From JACZQZ01 sp046756945 (GTDB lineage Bacteria; Pseudomonadota; Alphaproteobacteria; Rhodospirillales; 2-02-FULL-58-16): a DNA stretch of 7,124 nucleotides. The notes beneath the pieces are model-generated. The model saw nothing but the letters and a program-made list of their open reading frames with translations, was not told where the DNA came from and ran no database searches. Position 1 is the stretch's first letter; each line of letters starts with the position of its first letter. The DNA lies in contig JBHHXI010000146.1 of NCBI GenBank assembly GCA_046756945.1, positions 1-7,124 of the forward strand. Reading direction: 5' to 3'. A program made the position numbers and the translations under genes. Shown here piece by piece: positions 1 to 5,376 of this stretch.

Positions 1-1
1 C

Positions 2-103
2 CTGGACCTTTTCATGCGCACCGATTCGGTGGACGAGGCCTTCGACTTCCTGTCCAGCGAAATGAGCGAACGCTTCCTCGGCGAGCCGGGCGGGGCGCTG
101 TAG
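2..103 (+). CDS. C-terminal end of an unidentified gene (possibly LOG family)
   Basis: Only the last 33 codons are in the window. They read in frame from base 2 to a TAG at 101-103. The tail contains 'LDLFMRTDSVDEAFDFL' and ends 'GEPGGAL'. A 'DLDLF..TDsvDEA.d.i' tail is typical of LOG/TIGR00730 Rossmann-fold proteins (cytokinin riboside 5'-monophosphate phosphoribohydrolase-like, formerly misannotated lysine decarboxylase), which is why that family is suggested. The catalytic PGGxGT region lies outside the window, so the identity is inference only. The gene is convergent with ilvE, whose stop lies about 115 bases away. Confidence 0.45.
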   Translation: MDLFMRTDSVDEAFDFLSSEMSERFLGEPGGAL

Positions 104-109
104 GGCGCG

Positions 110-126
110 CCCGGCCCGTCGCCGGG
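110..126 (+). terminator. Possible terminator hairpin of the upstream plus-strand gene
   Basis: CCCGGC (110-115) pairs perfectly with GCCGGG (121-126) around a 5-base loop, seven bases after the TAG stop. The nearest T-rich stretch (TTGTTATT, 140-147) is 13 bases further on, so this is not a textbook intrinsic terminator. In GC-rich DNA such a stem could also arise by chance. Confidence 0.3.
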
Positions 127-169
127 GTCGGCACGGGACCTTGTTATTCGAGGTTGAGATGAAGACAAA

Positions 170-190
170 GGCCGGGTCCTGCGCCCGGCC
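170..190 (-). terminator. Likely intrinsic terminator of ilvE
   Basis: Read on the minus strand, a perfect 7-bp stem GGCCGGG/CCCGGCC (190-184 with 176-170) with a 7-base loop is followed at once by TTTGTCTTC. It begins 26 bases after the ilvE TGA stop. Position, stem strength and moderate T-richness fit a rho-independent terminator on the minus strand. On the plus strand no T-run follows. Confidence 0.5.
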
Positions 191-216
191 CTGGATGGGC
201 GTACGTGCCCGGCGGT

Positions 217-1119
217 TCAGGCCGCCGAGACGGCGTCGGCGGGCTGCTTGCCGACGGCCTTTTCGTAGTCCTCCATCAGGACTTTCGTGATCTCGCCCGG
301 GGTGTAGGTGTGCTCGTCGATGCTGCCGACCGGGGTCACCTCGCACGCGGTGCCGGTGAGGAAGACCTCGCTCGCCTTGGCCAGCTCGTCGGGCATGACG
401 ATCCGCTCCACCACCTCGATGCCGCGGTCCCGGGCCAGGCCCATGACCGTGCGCCGGGTGATGCCGTCGAGAAAGCAGTCGGGCACCGGCGTGTGCAGGG
501 TGTCGTCGCCGAAGACGAAGAAGATGTTGGCGCCGGTCGCCTCGGCGACGCGTCCGCGCCAGTCCAGCATGAGCGCGTCCTCGAACCCGTCCCTCTCGGC
601 CGCGTGCTTGGACAGGGTGCAGATCATGTAAAGCCCCGCCGCCTTGGTCTTCACCGGGGCGGTCTCGGGCGACGGGCGGCGCCACCTGGACGTCTGCAGG
701 CGGATGCCCTTCATGCGCGCCTCGGGCGAGAAATAGGACGGCCACGGCCAGGCGGCGATGGCCAGATGGATGCTGGTCGCCTGCGCCGAGACGCCCATCA
801 TCTCGCTGCCGCGCCAGGCCAGGGGCCTGACGTAGCCGTCGACGATGGCATTCGCCGTGCACACCTCGTGGCAGGCGGCGTCGATCTCGGCGGTGCCGTA
901 AGGCAACTGAAAGCCCAGGGATTGCGCCGATTCCGCCAGGCGCTCGGTGTGCTCGGTCAGCTTGAAGATGTCGCCGCCGTAGACCCGCTCGCCCTCGAAA
1001 ACGGCGGACGCGTAATGGAGCGCGTGGCTGAGCACATGGACCCTGGCGTCGCGCCAGGGCACCATTTCGCCGTCAAACCAGATAAATCCGTCGCGGTCGT
1101 CGAAGGATTCGGTGCTCAT
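217..1119 (-). CDS. ilvE: Branched-chain amino acid aminotransferase
   Basis: This is a cytoplasmic fold-type IV PLP enzyme, 300 residues from the chosen start. It transfers the amino group between glutamate and the 2-oxo acids of leucine, isoleucine and valine. Visible signatures are the substrate loop 'FEGERVYGG' (about 41-49), the PLP lysine in 'VKTKAAGLY' (K159), the conserved glutamate in 'VAEATGANIF' (E193) and the phosphate-binding 'LTGTACEVTPV' (about 254-264). K159 and E193 match the E. coli IlvE numbering. The stretch 'AWRGSEMMGVSAQ' is typical of alphaproteobacterial IlvE. The ATG at 1117-1119 (MSTESFDDRDGFIW) is preferred over an in-frame ATG at 1194. It has a purine-rich GAGAAAG (1134-1128) upstream, while the longer form would add 25 unrelated residues and run through the promoter. 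It is divergent from a MarR gene, with a terminator-like hairpin downstream. D-amino acid transaminase and aminodeoxychorismate lyase share the fold, but the motifs favour IlvE. Confidence 0.93.
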   Translation of the reverse strand: MSTESFDDRDGFIWFDGEMVPWRDARVHVLSHALHYASAVFEGERVYGGDIFKLTEHTERLAESAQSLGFQLPYGTAEIDAACHEVCTANAIVDGYVRPLAWRGSEMMGVSAQATSIHLAIAAWPWPSYFSPEARMKGIRLQTSRWRRPSPETAPVKTKAAGLYMICTLSKHAAERDGFEDALMLDWRGRVAEATGANIFFVFGDDTLHTPVPDCFLDGITRRTVMGLARDRGIEVVERIVMPDELAKASEVFLTGTACEVTPVGSIDEHTYTPGEITKVLMEDYEKAVGKQPADAVSAA

Positions 1120-1159
1120 GTAATATTCTTTCTCGACAATCTTTTCCCTTGGAAGGATG

Positions 1160-1194
1160 TTGCTTTCAGTACCATTATTGGGCATATATGTCAA
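1160..1194. promoter_or_regulatory. Divergent promoter region between ilvE and the MarR gene
   Basis: On the minus strand a perfect -35 hexamer TTGACA (1194-1189) points towards ilvE. The -10 at a 17-base spacing (TACTGA, 1171-1166) is poor. On the plus strand TTGCTT (1160-1165) and TATATG (1185-1190), 19 bases apart, could drive the MarR gene with a leader of about 40 bases. The segment is markedly more AT-rich than the surrounding DNA. The exact start points are inferred. Confidence 0.4.
1179..1194. promoter_or_regulatory. Candidate MarR-type operator palindrome
   Basis: A perfect 8-base palindrome CATATATG (1183-1190) sits in an imperfect 16-base dyad (1179-1194), with two further complementary pairs (1181/1192 and 1179/1194). 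It overlaps the TTGACA -35 of ilvE and the best -10 candidate of the MarR gene. MarR-family proteins commonly bind AT-rich dyads of this size near their own start, so autoregulation and control of ilvE are plausible. This is inferred from position and symmetry only. Confidence 0.35.
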
Positions 1195-1234
1195 CGAGAC
1201 TGACGTAAATGCGTTCTACGAACGGCGGCACCCC

Positions 1235-1732
1235 ATGGTTCAACACCATCCCCGGGCCAATCCCCTTTTCCTGCGCGACGAGGAGCTGCGCCAGGCCATC
1301 GAGCTCCTGTTTTACGCGTACCGGGATTTCACCGGCGAGCCCGACGCCATACTGACCAAATACGGGTTCGGGCGCGCCCACCACCGGGTGATCTATTTCG
1401 TCGGGCGCAACCCCGGAATTACCGTGAGCCAGCTTCTGCGCATCCTCAAGATCACCAAGCAGAGCCTGTCACGGGTATTGAGCCAGCTGGTGCGCGAGGA
1501 ATTCGTCGCCCAGCGGACGGACTCGGACGACCGGCGCCGGCGGATGCTTTACCTGATGCCCAAGGGCGAGGAGCTGGAGCGCCTGCTCACGGAAAAACAG
1601 AGCCGGCGCATCGCCCGCGCCTACCGCGAGGCCGGCGCCGAGGCGGTGGAGGGGTTCAGGACCGTGCTCAGGGGCATCATCAACGAAGAAGACCGGCGAC
1701 GGGTCACCCTGGCCGGGTCCGGGCGTCGATAG
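1235..1732 (+). CDS. petP: MarR-family transcriptional regulator, PetP-like
   Basis: This is a 165-residue winged-helix DNA-binding protein, the usual MarR length, expected to act as a dimer. An N-terminal dimerisation helix 'DEELRQAIELLFYAYRDF' (about 15-32) is followed by the winged helix (about 45-110). The recognition segment is 'ITKQSLSRVLSQLVREEF' (about 73-90) and the wing is 'RTDSDDRRRRMLYL'. A C-terminal helix follows. The order MarR regulator, OmpR-type regulator next to ilvE matches the PetP-PetR arrangement known in alphaproteobacteria. In Rhodobacter capsulatus, petR is required for cytochrome bc1 and hence respiratory and photosynthetic growth. The ATG at 1235 is chosen because the family similarity begins there. 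An upstream in-frame ATG (1157) would place coding sequence across the divergent promoter, and no strong Shine-Dalgarno precedes either start. The next gene begins 102 bases downstream on the same strand. Confidence 0.82.
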   Translation: MVQHHPRANPLFLRDEELRQAIELLFYAYRDFTGEPDAILTKYGFGRAHHRVIYFVGRNPGITVSQLLRILKITKQSLSRVLSQLVREEFVAQRTDSDDRRRRMLYLMPKGEELERLLTEKQSRRIARAYREAGAEAVEGFRTVLRGIINEEDRRRVTLAGSGRR

Positions 1733-1834
1733 CCCCGGACCTTGTGGTAGTGTTGAACGACGTGGCCGGGCCGGCCGGGCAGCAACGTTTCGGCGGAGGC
1801 TAGTACCGTCCTATTGTGATAGAGGGTACACGGG

Positions 1835-2533
1835 ATGAACGCCGACATTCCTCACATTCTGGTGGTGGACGACGACGACCGCCTGCGGGAGCTTCTGCGC
1901 AAGTTCCTGAGCGAGAACGGCTTCCTGGTCGCCACCGCCGGCGACGTGGCCGACGCGCGCACCAAGCTCATGACGCTCACCTTCGATTTGATCGTGCTCG
2001 ATTTGATGATGCCCGGTGAAAGCGGCCTGGACTTCGCCGAGGACCTGGACCGCAGGGGCACGGTTCCCACCCTCATGCTCACCGCCATGGGCGAGCCCGA
2101 GGACCGCATCGCCGGATTGGAACGGGGCGCCGACGATTACCTGGCCAAGCCCTTCGAGCCCCGGGAGCTCCTGCTGCGCATCCACAACATCCTGCGCCGG
2201 CTGCCCAAGCGGCCGGAGGTGCCGGCCGAGGTGCGCCTGGGCGACGTGCTGTTCGACCTGGAACGCGGCGAGCTGCGCCGCGACGGCAACCCCATCCGTC
2301 TCACCGCCGTCGAGGCGGCGCTGCTGAAGGCCCTGGCCGAGCGCCCGGGCGCCGTCCTCAGCCGCGAGGAGCTGACCATACGCACCGGCGCCAGCGGCGG
2401 CGGGCGGGCGGTGGACGTGCAGGTCACCCGGCTGCGCCGCAAGATCGAGCCCGACCCCAGGTTGCCGCGCTACCTGCGGACCGTGCGCGGCAGGGGCTAC
2501 GTGCTGCGCCCGGATTCCCCTGACGGGGTTTAG
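1835..2533 (+). CDS. petR: OmpR-family response regulator, PetR-like
   Basis: This is a 232-residue two-domain response regulator. The receiver domain (about 6-122) has the acidic pocket D12-D14, phospho-acceptor D56 in 'VLDLMMPG', T83 in 'MLTAMG' and K105 in 'YLAKPF', so all phosphorylation residues are present. The C-terminal winged helix (about 131-226) carries the OmpR/PhoB pattern, with 'VDVQVTRLRRKIEPDP' as recognition helix and 'RTVRGRGYVL' as the wing. GAGGG (1822-1826) lies eight bases before the ATG and serves as ribosome binding site. The gene is followed 18 bases later by a histidine kinase, its probable partner. The 102-base gap from petP could hold its own promoter (TATTGT at 1812-1817 is a weak -10), so it may be read from two starts. 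CenR-like envelope regulators are closely related, and the sequence alone does not settle which regulon applies. Confidence 0.88.
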   Translation: MNADIPHILVVDDDDRLRELLRKFLSENGFLVATAGDVADARTKLMTLTFDLIVLDLMMPGESGLDFAEDLDRRGTVPTLMLTAMGEPEDRIAGLERGADDYLAKPFEPRELLLRIHNILRRLPKRPEVPAEVRLGDVLFDLERGELRRDGNPIRLTAVEAALLKALAERPGAVLSREELTIRTGASGGGRAVDVQVTRLRRKIEPDPRLPRYLRTVRGRGYVLRPDSPDGV

Positions 2534-2551
2534 GGAAAAAATGGGGGCGCC

Positions 2552-3856
2552 ATGATCAAACACTTTCTGCCACGCAGCCTGCTGGGCCGATCCCTTCTGA
2601 TCATCGTCACGCCGCTGGTGCTGTTGCAGGTGGTCTCGGCCCTGATCTTTTTCGAGAGCCACTGGAACAAGGTCAGCCTGCGCCTGGCCCGGGGTCTGGC
2701 CGGCGACATTGCTTCCCTCATCGACGTCATGGATGAAAACCCCGGTCCGGAAAACCGCAAATGGATCTTCGACCTGGCCGCCCGCAACATGGGCATCGAG
2801 GCGGCCATGAAGGAAGGCGCGACCGTTGCCGCCAGCCCGCCCGTGGGGAACGGCCGCATGGAACGCATTCTCATCAGGGTCCTCAGGGAGATCGTCGCCA
2901 AGCCCTTCCAGATCGACACCCGGTCCCTGGACCGCCGGGTGATCGTCGACGTGCAGCTCAAGGACGGCGTCCTGCAGACCGTCACCACGCGCAAGCGCCT
3001 GTTCAGCTCGACAACGTATGTCTTTATCCTGTGGATGGTGGGGACATCCATGATCCTGTTCGGGGTGGCCACCGTCTTCATGCGCAACCAGGTGAAACCG
3101 ATCCGCCGCCTGGCCCAGGCCGCCGACAGTTTCGGCAAGGGCCGGGACGTGCCCCTTTTCAAGCCCGAGGGCGCCAAGGAAGTGCGCCAGGCCGCGTCCG
3201 CCTTCCTCGCCATGCGCGGGCGCATGATGCGCCAGATCAGTCAGCGCACCGAGATGCTGGCCGGCGTGTCCCACGATCTGCGCACGCCGCTCACCCGCAT
3301 GAAGCTGCAACTGGCTCTGTTGGGCGACGCCGAAGGCGTTGGCGAACTGACGGAGGACGTGGCCGAGATGGAGTACATGCTGGACGGCTATCTGGCGTTC
3401 GCCCGCGGCGAGGGGGCGGAGACGCCGAGGTCCGAGGACCTCACCACCATGCTCGGCGGGGTGGTGGCGCAGGCGCGGCGCAAGGGAGGCAGGGTGGAGT
3501 TGCACACCGACGGCAACCTCACGGTGCCCCTCAAACCCGATGCCTTCAAACGCTCGGTGACCAACCTGATCGACAACGCGATGCGCTATGGCAACCACGT
3601 TTCGGTGCGCGCCGGGCGGCACGGCGAGGCCATCGAGATCACCATCGACGACGACGGCCCGGGCATTCCCAAGGACAAGCGCGAAGAGGTGTTCAAGCCG
3701 TTCTACCGGCTGGAAGGCTCGCGCAACCCAGGCACCGGCGGGGTCGGCCTGGGATTGACCCTCGCCCGCGACGCCATCCGCGGCCACGGCGGCGACATTT
3801 CCCTGGGCGACTCGCCGGACGGCGGCCTCAGGGTGCGCCTGCGGATGCCGCTGTAG
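2552..3856 (+). CDS. Membrane sensor histidine kinase, EnvZ-like, partner of PetR-like regulator
   Basis: This 434-residue inner-membrane sensor kinase is expected to phosphorylate the regulator encoded just upstream. TM1 is at about 14-34, a periplasmic sensor region of about 120 residues follows, and TM2 is at about 155-177. The HAMP linker (about 178-230) starts at 'RNQVKPIRRLAQA'. The HisKA motif 'GVSHDLRTPLTRMKLQL' carries phospho-acceptor H241. The ATP-binding domain shows the N box 'NLIDNAMRYG' (N338, N342), the G1 box 'DDDGPGIP' (367-373), the F box 'FKPFYR' (381-386) and the G2 box 'GTGGVGLGL' (394-402). All catalytic boxes are intact. The organisation is that of EnvZ. The periplasmic region resembles no named sensor domain I can identify, so the stimulus is unknown. 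The ATG is preceded by GGGGG (2543-2547) and overlaps the stop of a four-codon mini-ORF that begins at 2541. Confidence 0.92.
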   Translation: MIKHFLPRSLLGRSLLIIVTPLVLLQVVSALIFFESHWNKVSLRLARGLAGDIASLIDVMDENPGPENRKWIFDLAARNMGIEAAMKEGATVAASPPVGNGRMERILIRVLREIVAKPFQIDTRSLDRRVIVDVQLKDGVLQTVTTRKRLFSSTTYVFILWMVGTSMILFGVATVFMRNQVKPIRRLAQAADSFGKGRDVPLFKPEGAKEVRQAASAFLAMRGRMMRQISQRTEMLAGVSHDLRTPLTRMKLQLALLGDAEGVGELTEDVAEMEYMLDGYLAFARGEGAETPRSEDLTTMLGGVVAQARRKGGRVELHTDGNLTVPLKPDAFKRSVTNLIDNAMRYGNHVSVRAGRHGEAIEITIDDDGPGIPKDKREEVFKPFYRLEGSRNPGTGGVGLGLTLARDAIRGHGGDISLGDSPDGGLRVRLRMPL

Positions 3857-3873
3857 CAGGGCGGCGTGGATGG

Positions 3874-3889
3874 CTCAACGCCCGTTGAG
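3874..3889 (+). terminator. Hairpin after the kinase gene, weak terminator candidate
   Basis: CTCAAC (3874-3879) pairs perfectly with GTTGAG (3884-3889) around the tetraloop GCCC, 17 bases after the kinase stop. The first T-rich stretch (TATTTTC) begins about 10 bases later, so termination would be inefficient or would need another factor. Its 3' arm can also pair with a downstream copy (see the hairpin at 3905-3945). Confidence 0.35.
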
Positions 3890-3904
3890 GACATTGCGTA
3901 TTTT

Positions 3905-3945
3905 CAACGGCTTAACATGGTGCCGCCGGCGGCATCCTGCCGTTG
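3905..3945. repeat. Compound stem-loop with a 14-base perfect palindrome
   Basis: An outer stem CAACGGC (3905-3911) pairs with GCCGTTG (3939-3945) and encloses the perfect palindrome TGCCGCCGGCGGCA (3921-3934). It lies in the intergenic space between the convergent kinase gene and the minus-strand gene ending at 3993. No T-run follows on either strand, so it is not a standard intrinsic terminator. It could stabilise mRNA 3' ends, act as part of a two-way terminator, or be a REP-like element. A smaller hairpin GGGA/TCCC (3948-3960) follows. Confidence 0.4.
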
Positions 3946-3963
3946 TAGGGAAAATATCCCGAG

Positions 3964-4002
3964 TTCACCTTCGAGACATGCAGCTCCGGCTCTCATGGTG
4001 AG
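3964..4002. repeat. Degenerate REP-like palindromic element
   Basis: TCACC (3965-3969) and GAGA (3973-3976) pair with TCTC (3991-3994) and GGTGA (3997-4001), giving an imperfect hairpin. The left arm contains CCTTCGAGAC (3968-3977), and the same 10-mer recurs at 7109-7118. As remembered from alphaproteobacterial genomes, intergenic repeats often read TCACCCTTCGAGAC on one arm and CTCAGGGTGAG on the other, and this copy resembles that with substitutions. It overlaps the stop codon of the minus-strand gene at 3993, so that gene's end may derive from the repeat. Confidence 0.45.
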
Positions 4003-4505
4003 CCGCCCCAGTAGTCCCAGGCGCTCGTGAGTTCCCGGGCATGATAGGTCTGGGTTTCCGGGCCCGTATCCGACCCCTTGAATCGGCCAAGCGAACGGGC
4101 AAAAGAGAAAAACGCCGGCGCAGGAAGCCCGTTCCGTACTTTGCTGACCACCATGGCGGCAAGAAATGGCGCTTCGTTTCCGTGATCCTCGTGCATGAGC
4201 ACTTCAAGCGCGTCTGCCACCTGGTGAATCGTGTTTGGCGGCTGGACTTCAAGCGCCGTGGCCAAATCGCGATAGGTGATCGTCCCGCGGCGCCGGGCAA
4301 GCTCTGTCAAATACGCCCGTATTCGTTCCGGTAAACTCAGCGAGCCATGGCTTCCAGGGGGCAACCCTTTGTGGACGACGACCCACACGACCACCAGGAC
4401 GGCGATTCCAAGACCAAGACCGGCCAGGGCTAAAATGAGTCCAAACAACGTCGGGGTACCCCCGGAGTAGCTGCATGCCCGACGCGGCGCGTGACCGCGG
4501 CCCAT
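3993..4505 (-). CDS. Uncharacterised one-pass membrane protein with helical C-terminal domain
   Basis: This 170-residue protein is not assigned to a named family. One strong membrane segment (about 19-44, running through 'LALAGLGLGIAVLVVVWVVV') is followed by a soluble part. The segment 'RIRAYLTELARRRGTITYRDLATALE' (about 61-86) has the look of a small helix-turn-helix or winged fold, followed by 'VADALEVLMHEDHGNEAPFLAAMVVSKVRNGLPAPAFFSFARSLGRF'. Stretches of this kind ('tityreLA.al.', 'eD...g.P..aa.vvsr..glPa.gFf..a..lGr') recur in small alphaproteobacterial hypothetical proteins, as remembered, so the reading frame is probably real. The ATG at 4503-4505 has GGAAG just upstream and lies 12 bases after the stop of the DUF4864-like gene, which suggests co-transcription. 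A later start nearer the membrane segment is possible. Codon use is less GC-biased than in the flanking genes. Confidence 0.68.
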   Translation of the reverse strand: MGRGHAPRRACSYSGGTPTLFGLILALAGLGLGIAVLVVVWVVVHKGLPPGSHGSLSLPERIRAYLTELARRRGTITYRDLATALEVQPPNTIHQVADALEVLMHEDHGNEAPFLAAMVVSKVRNGLPAPAFFSFARSLGRFKGSDTGPETQTYHARELTSAWDYWGGSP

Positions 4506-4517
4506 GACTTCCGCCGT

Positions 4518-4991
4518 TCAGGGGACCGTCACATGAAAGCGGGCGACGGCGTCGGTCAACCAGCACCCGTCGCATGGGCCGCCCTTCTGGCGTGACAGCG
4601 TGAACTGGTAGCCGACGAACCGACCCTCCTTGGAGAGCAGGATCACATCCAGCCTTGCCTTGTCGCCCTCGACCCGCAGGTTCTCGTACTGGGCGCTCCT
4701 GTGGTTCACCATGGGCTCGTAAACGGGGTCGTGGACCATCCGCTTGAAGCGCTGCAAGGGGCCCGTCACCTTCTTGTTGCCGAGCGAGGCGAAGTTCCAG
4801 GTGATCTCGATGCCCTTGTCCGGGTACGGCTCGTCGTTGCGGCCCAACGCCTCCACCTGGATGCGGGCCACCTGCTCGGGTGTCAGCGAGGGGTCCGGCC
4901 CCGTGATCTTCGACTCCTGCGCCACGGTCAGGGACGGGCCTGCGACGAGGACCGCGAAAAGGACGAACGGGCCAAGAAACCGACGCACCAT
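4518..4991 (-). CDS. Secreted DUF4864-like protein
   Basis: This 157-residue exported protein has no known function. An N-terminal signal peptide (basic 'MVRR', hydrophobic core about 5-20, likely cleavage after 'TVA' near residue 24) is followed by one compact domain. Signature stretches are 'LTPEQVARIQVEALGRND' (36-53), 'GIEITWNFASLGNKKVTGPLQRFKRMV' (60-86), 'YEPMVNHRSAQY' (91-102) and 'CDGCWLTDAV' (130-139). These fit the DUF4864 pattern as I remember it: 'vv..QLeAL..ND.p.pd.GI...w.FASp.N...TGPl.RF..Mv....Y.pmlnh'. C130 and C133 form a CxxC pair. The ATG at 4989-4991 is chosen because it starts the signal peptide and has GGGAG about five bases upstream. The open frame upstream of it has no plausible protein content. 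It probably forms a two-gene unit with the membrane-protein gene 12 bases downstream. Confidence 0.8.
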   Translation of the reverse strand: MVRRFLGPFVLFAVLVAGPSLTVAQESKITGPDPSLTPEQVARIQVEALGRNDEPYPDKGIEITWNFASLGNKKVTGPLQRFKRMVHDPVYEPMVNHRSAQYENLRVEGDKARLDVILLSKEGRFVGYQFTLSRQKGGPCDGCWLTDAVARFHVTVP

Positions 4992-5050
4992 CGAGCTCCC
5001 TTTGGCCGGCCAGTCTAGCAGGTCGTAACGACGTCGAGGAAGGGATTCGG

Positions 5051-5341
5051 CTATGCGGAGTGCCACCGTGCGCCATGGACGGTTCCAGTCACGGGTGATG
5101 GAACCATGACTCTGGTCAACAATAAAATTAGTCGCTCCATTTTCGGGCGGAAATCTCGGGCCAGCCGTTTCGCCTCGCTGATTTCCTCGGAAGTCATTTT
5201 CCGCGCGAGCCGATCTCTTGCTTCGGCGCCCTCGGCCAATCCACCCACTGCCCCGTGGGCAGAGAGATTGCACCACCTGTGGGCCTGAACGTGGTCCTGC
5301 GGCACGCCCAGGCCTTCCGCGTACATGAGGCCGATAGCCGA
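5051..5341 (-). pseudogene. Truncated remnant of a Sel1-repeat protein
   Basis: Within the 4992-5376 stretch, which holds no intact gene, the minus strand encodes 'SAIGLMYAEGLGVPQDHVQAHRWCNLSA' (5341 to about 5258) followed by 'RDRLARKMTSEEISEAKRLARDFRPK' (to 5141), then runs to a stop at 5051. This is the standard last Sel1 (TPR-like) repeat plus the C-terminal tail 'aa..RD.vA.kMTp.qi.eAqrlAr.w.Pk' of small bacterial Sel1 proteins. The N-terminal repeats and signal peptide are missing: upstream in this frame there is only GC-rich nonsense overlapping the tetR gene. An ATG at 5326 has no ribosome binding site. It is best read as the 3' relic of a deleted gene. Intact relatives mediate protein contacts, often in the periplasm. 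Confidence 0.72.
5074..5108. repeat. Near-perfect hairpin upstream of the DUF4864-like gene
   Basis: GGTTCCA (5081-5087) pairs with TGGAACC (5099-5105). Inside it TCA (5089-5091) pairs with TGA (5096-5098) around a CGGG loop, leaving one bulged G (5088). CATGG (5074-5078) and CCATG (5104-5108) give an alternative outer pairing. On the minus strand an AT-rich stretch with TTGACC (5119-5114) lies directly upstream, so the hairpin could sit in the 5' leader or promoter of the gene that starts at 4991. No T-run follows on either strand. Confidence 0.4.
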
Positions 5342-5376
5342 CCGGGTCCGGGCACCGCCCGACCGGGGCGAAAGCC

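Noticed and set aside
205..1203. Plus-strand open frame of 332 codons over ilvE
   Set aside because: It is antisense to a clear aminotransferase, with Gly/Arg/Ala/His-rich content and no domain.
1188..1208. Six-codon ORF in the ilvE/petP intergenic region
   Set aside because: It starts inside the candidate operator and promoter, lacks a ribosome binding site and is too short to support.
1764..1776. GGCCGG/CCGGCC palindrome between petP and petR as a terminator
   Set aside because: Pairing of the full arms would leave a one-base loop. The only following T-run is three bases, 12 bases away, and GC-rich palindromes of this size are common here.
1811..3787. Long minus-strand open frame of 658 codons antisense to the regulator and kinase genes
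   Set aside because: It is low-complexity, rich in His, Gly, Ala and Gln, as expected for the shadow of GC-rich genes. The plus strand carries intact families with all catalytic residues.
2761..3888. Second plus-strand frame of 375 codons inside the kinase gene
   Set aside because: It is an Arg/Gly/His/Pro-rich shadow frame. The kinase frame has all conserved boxes.
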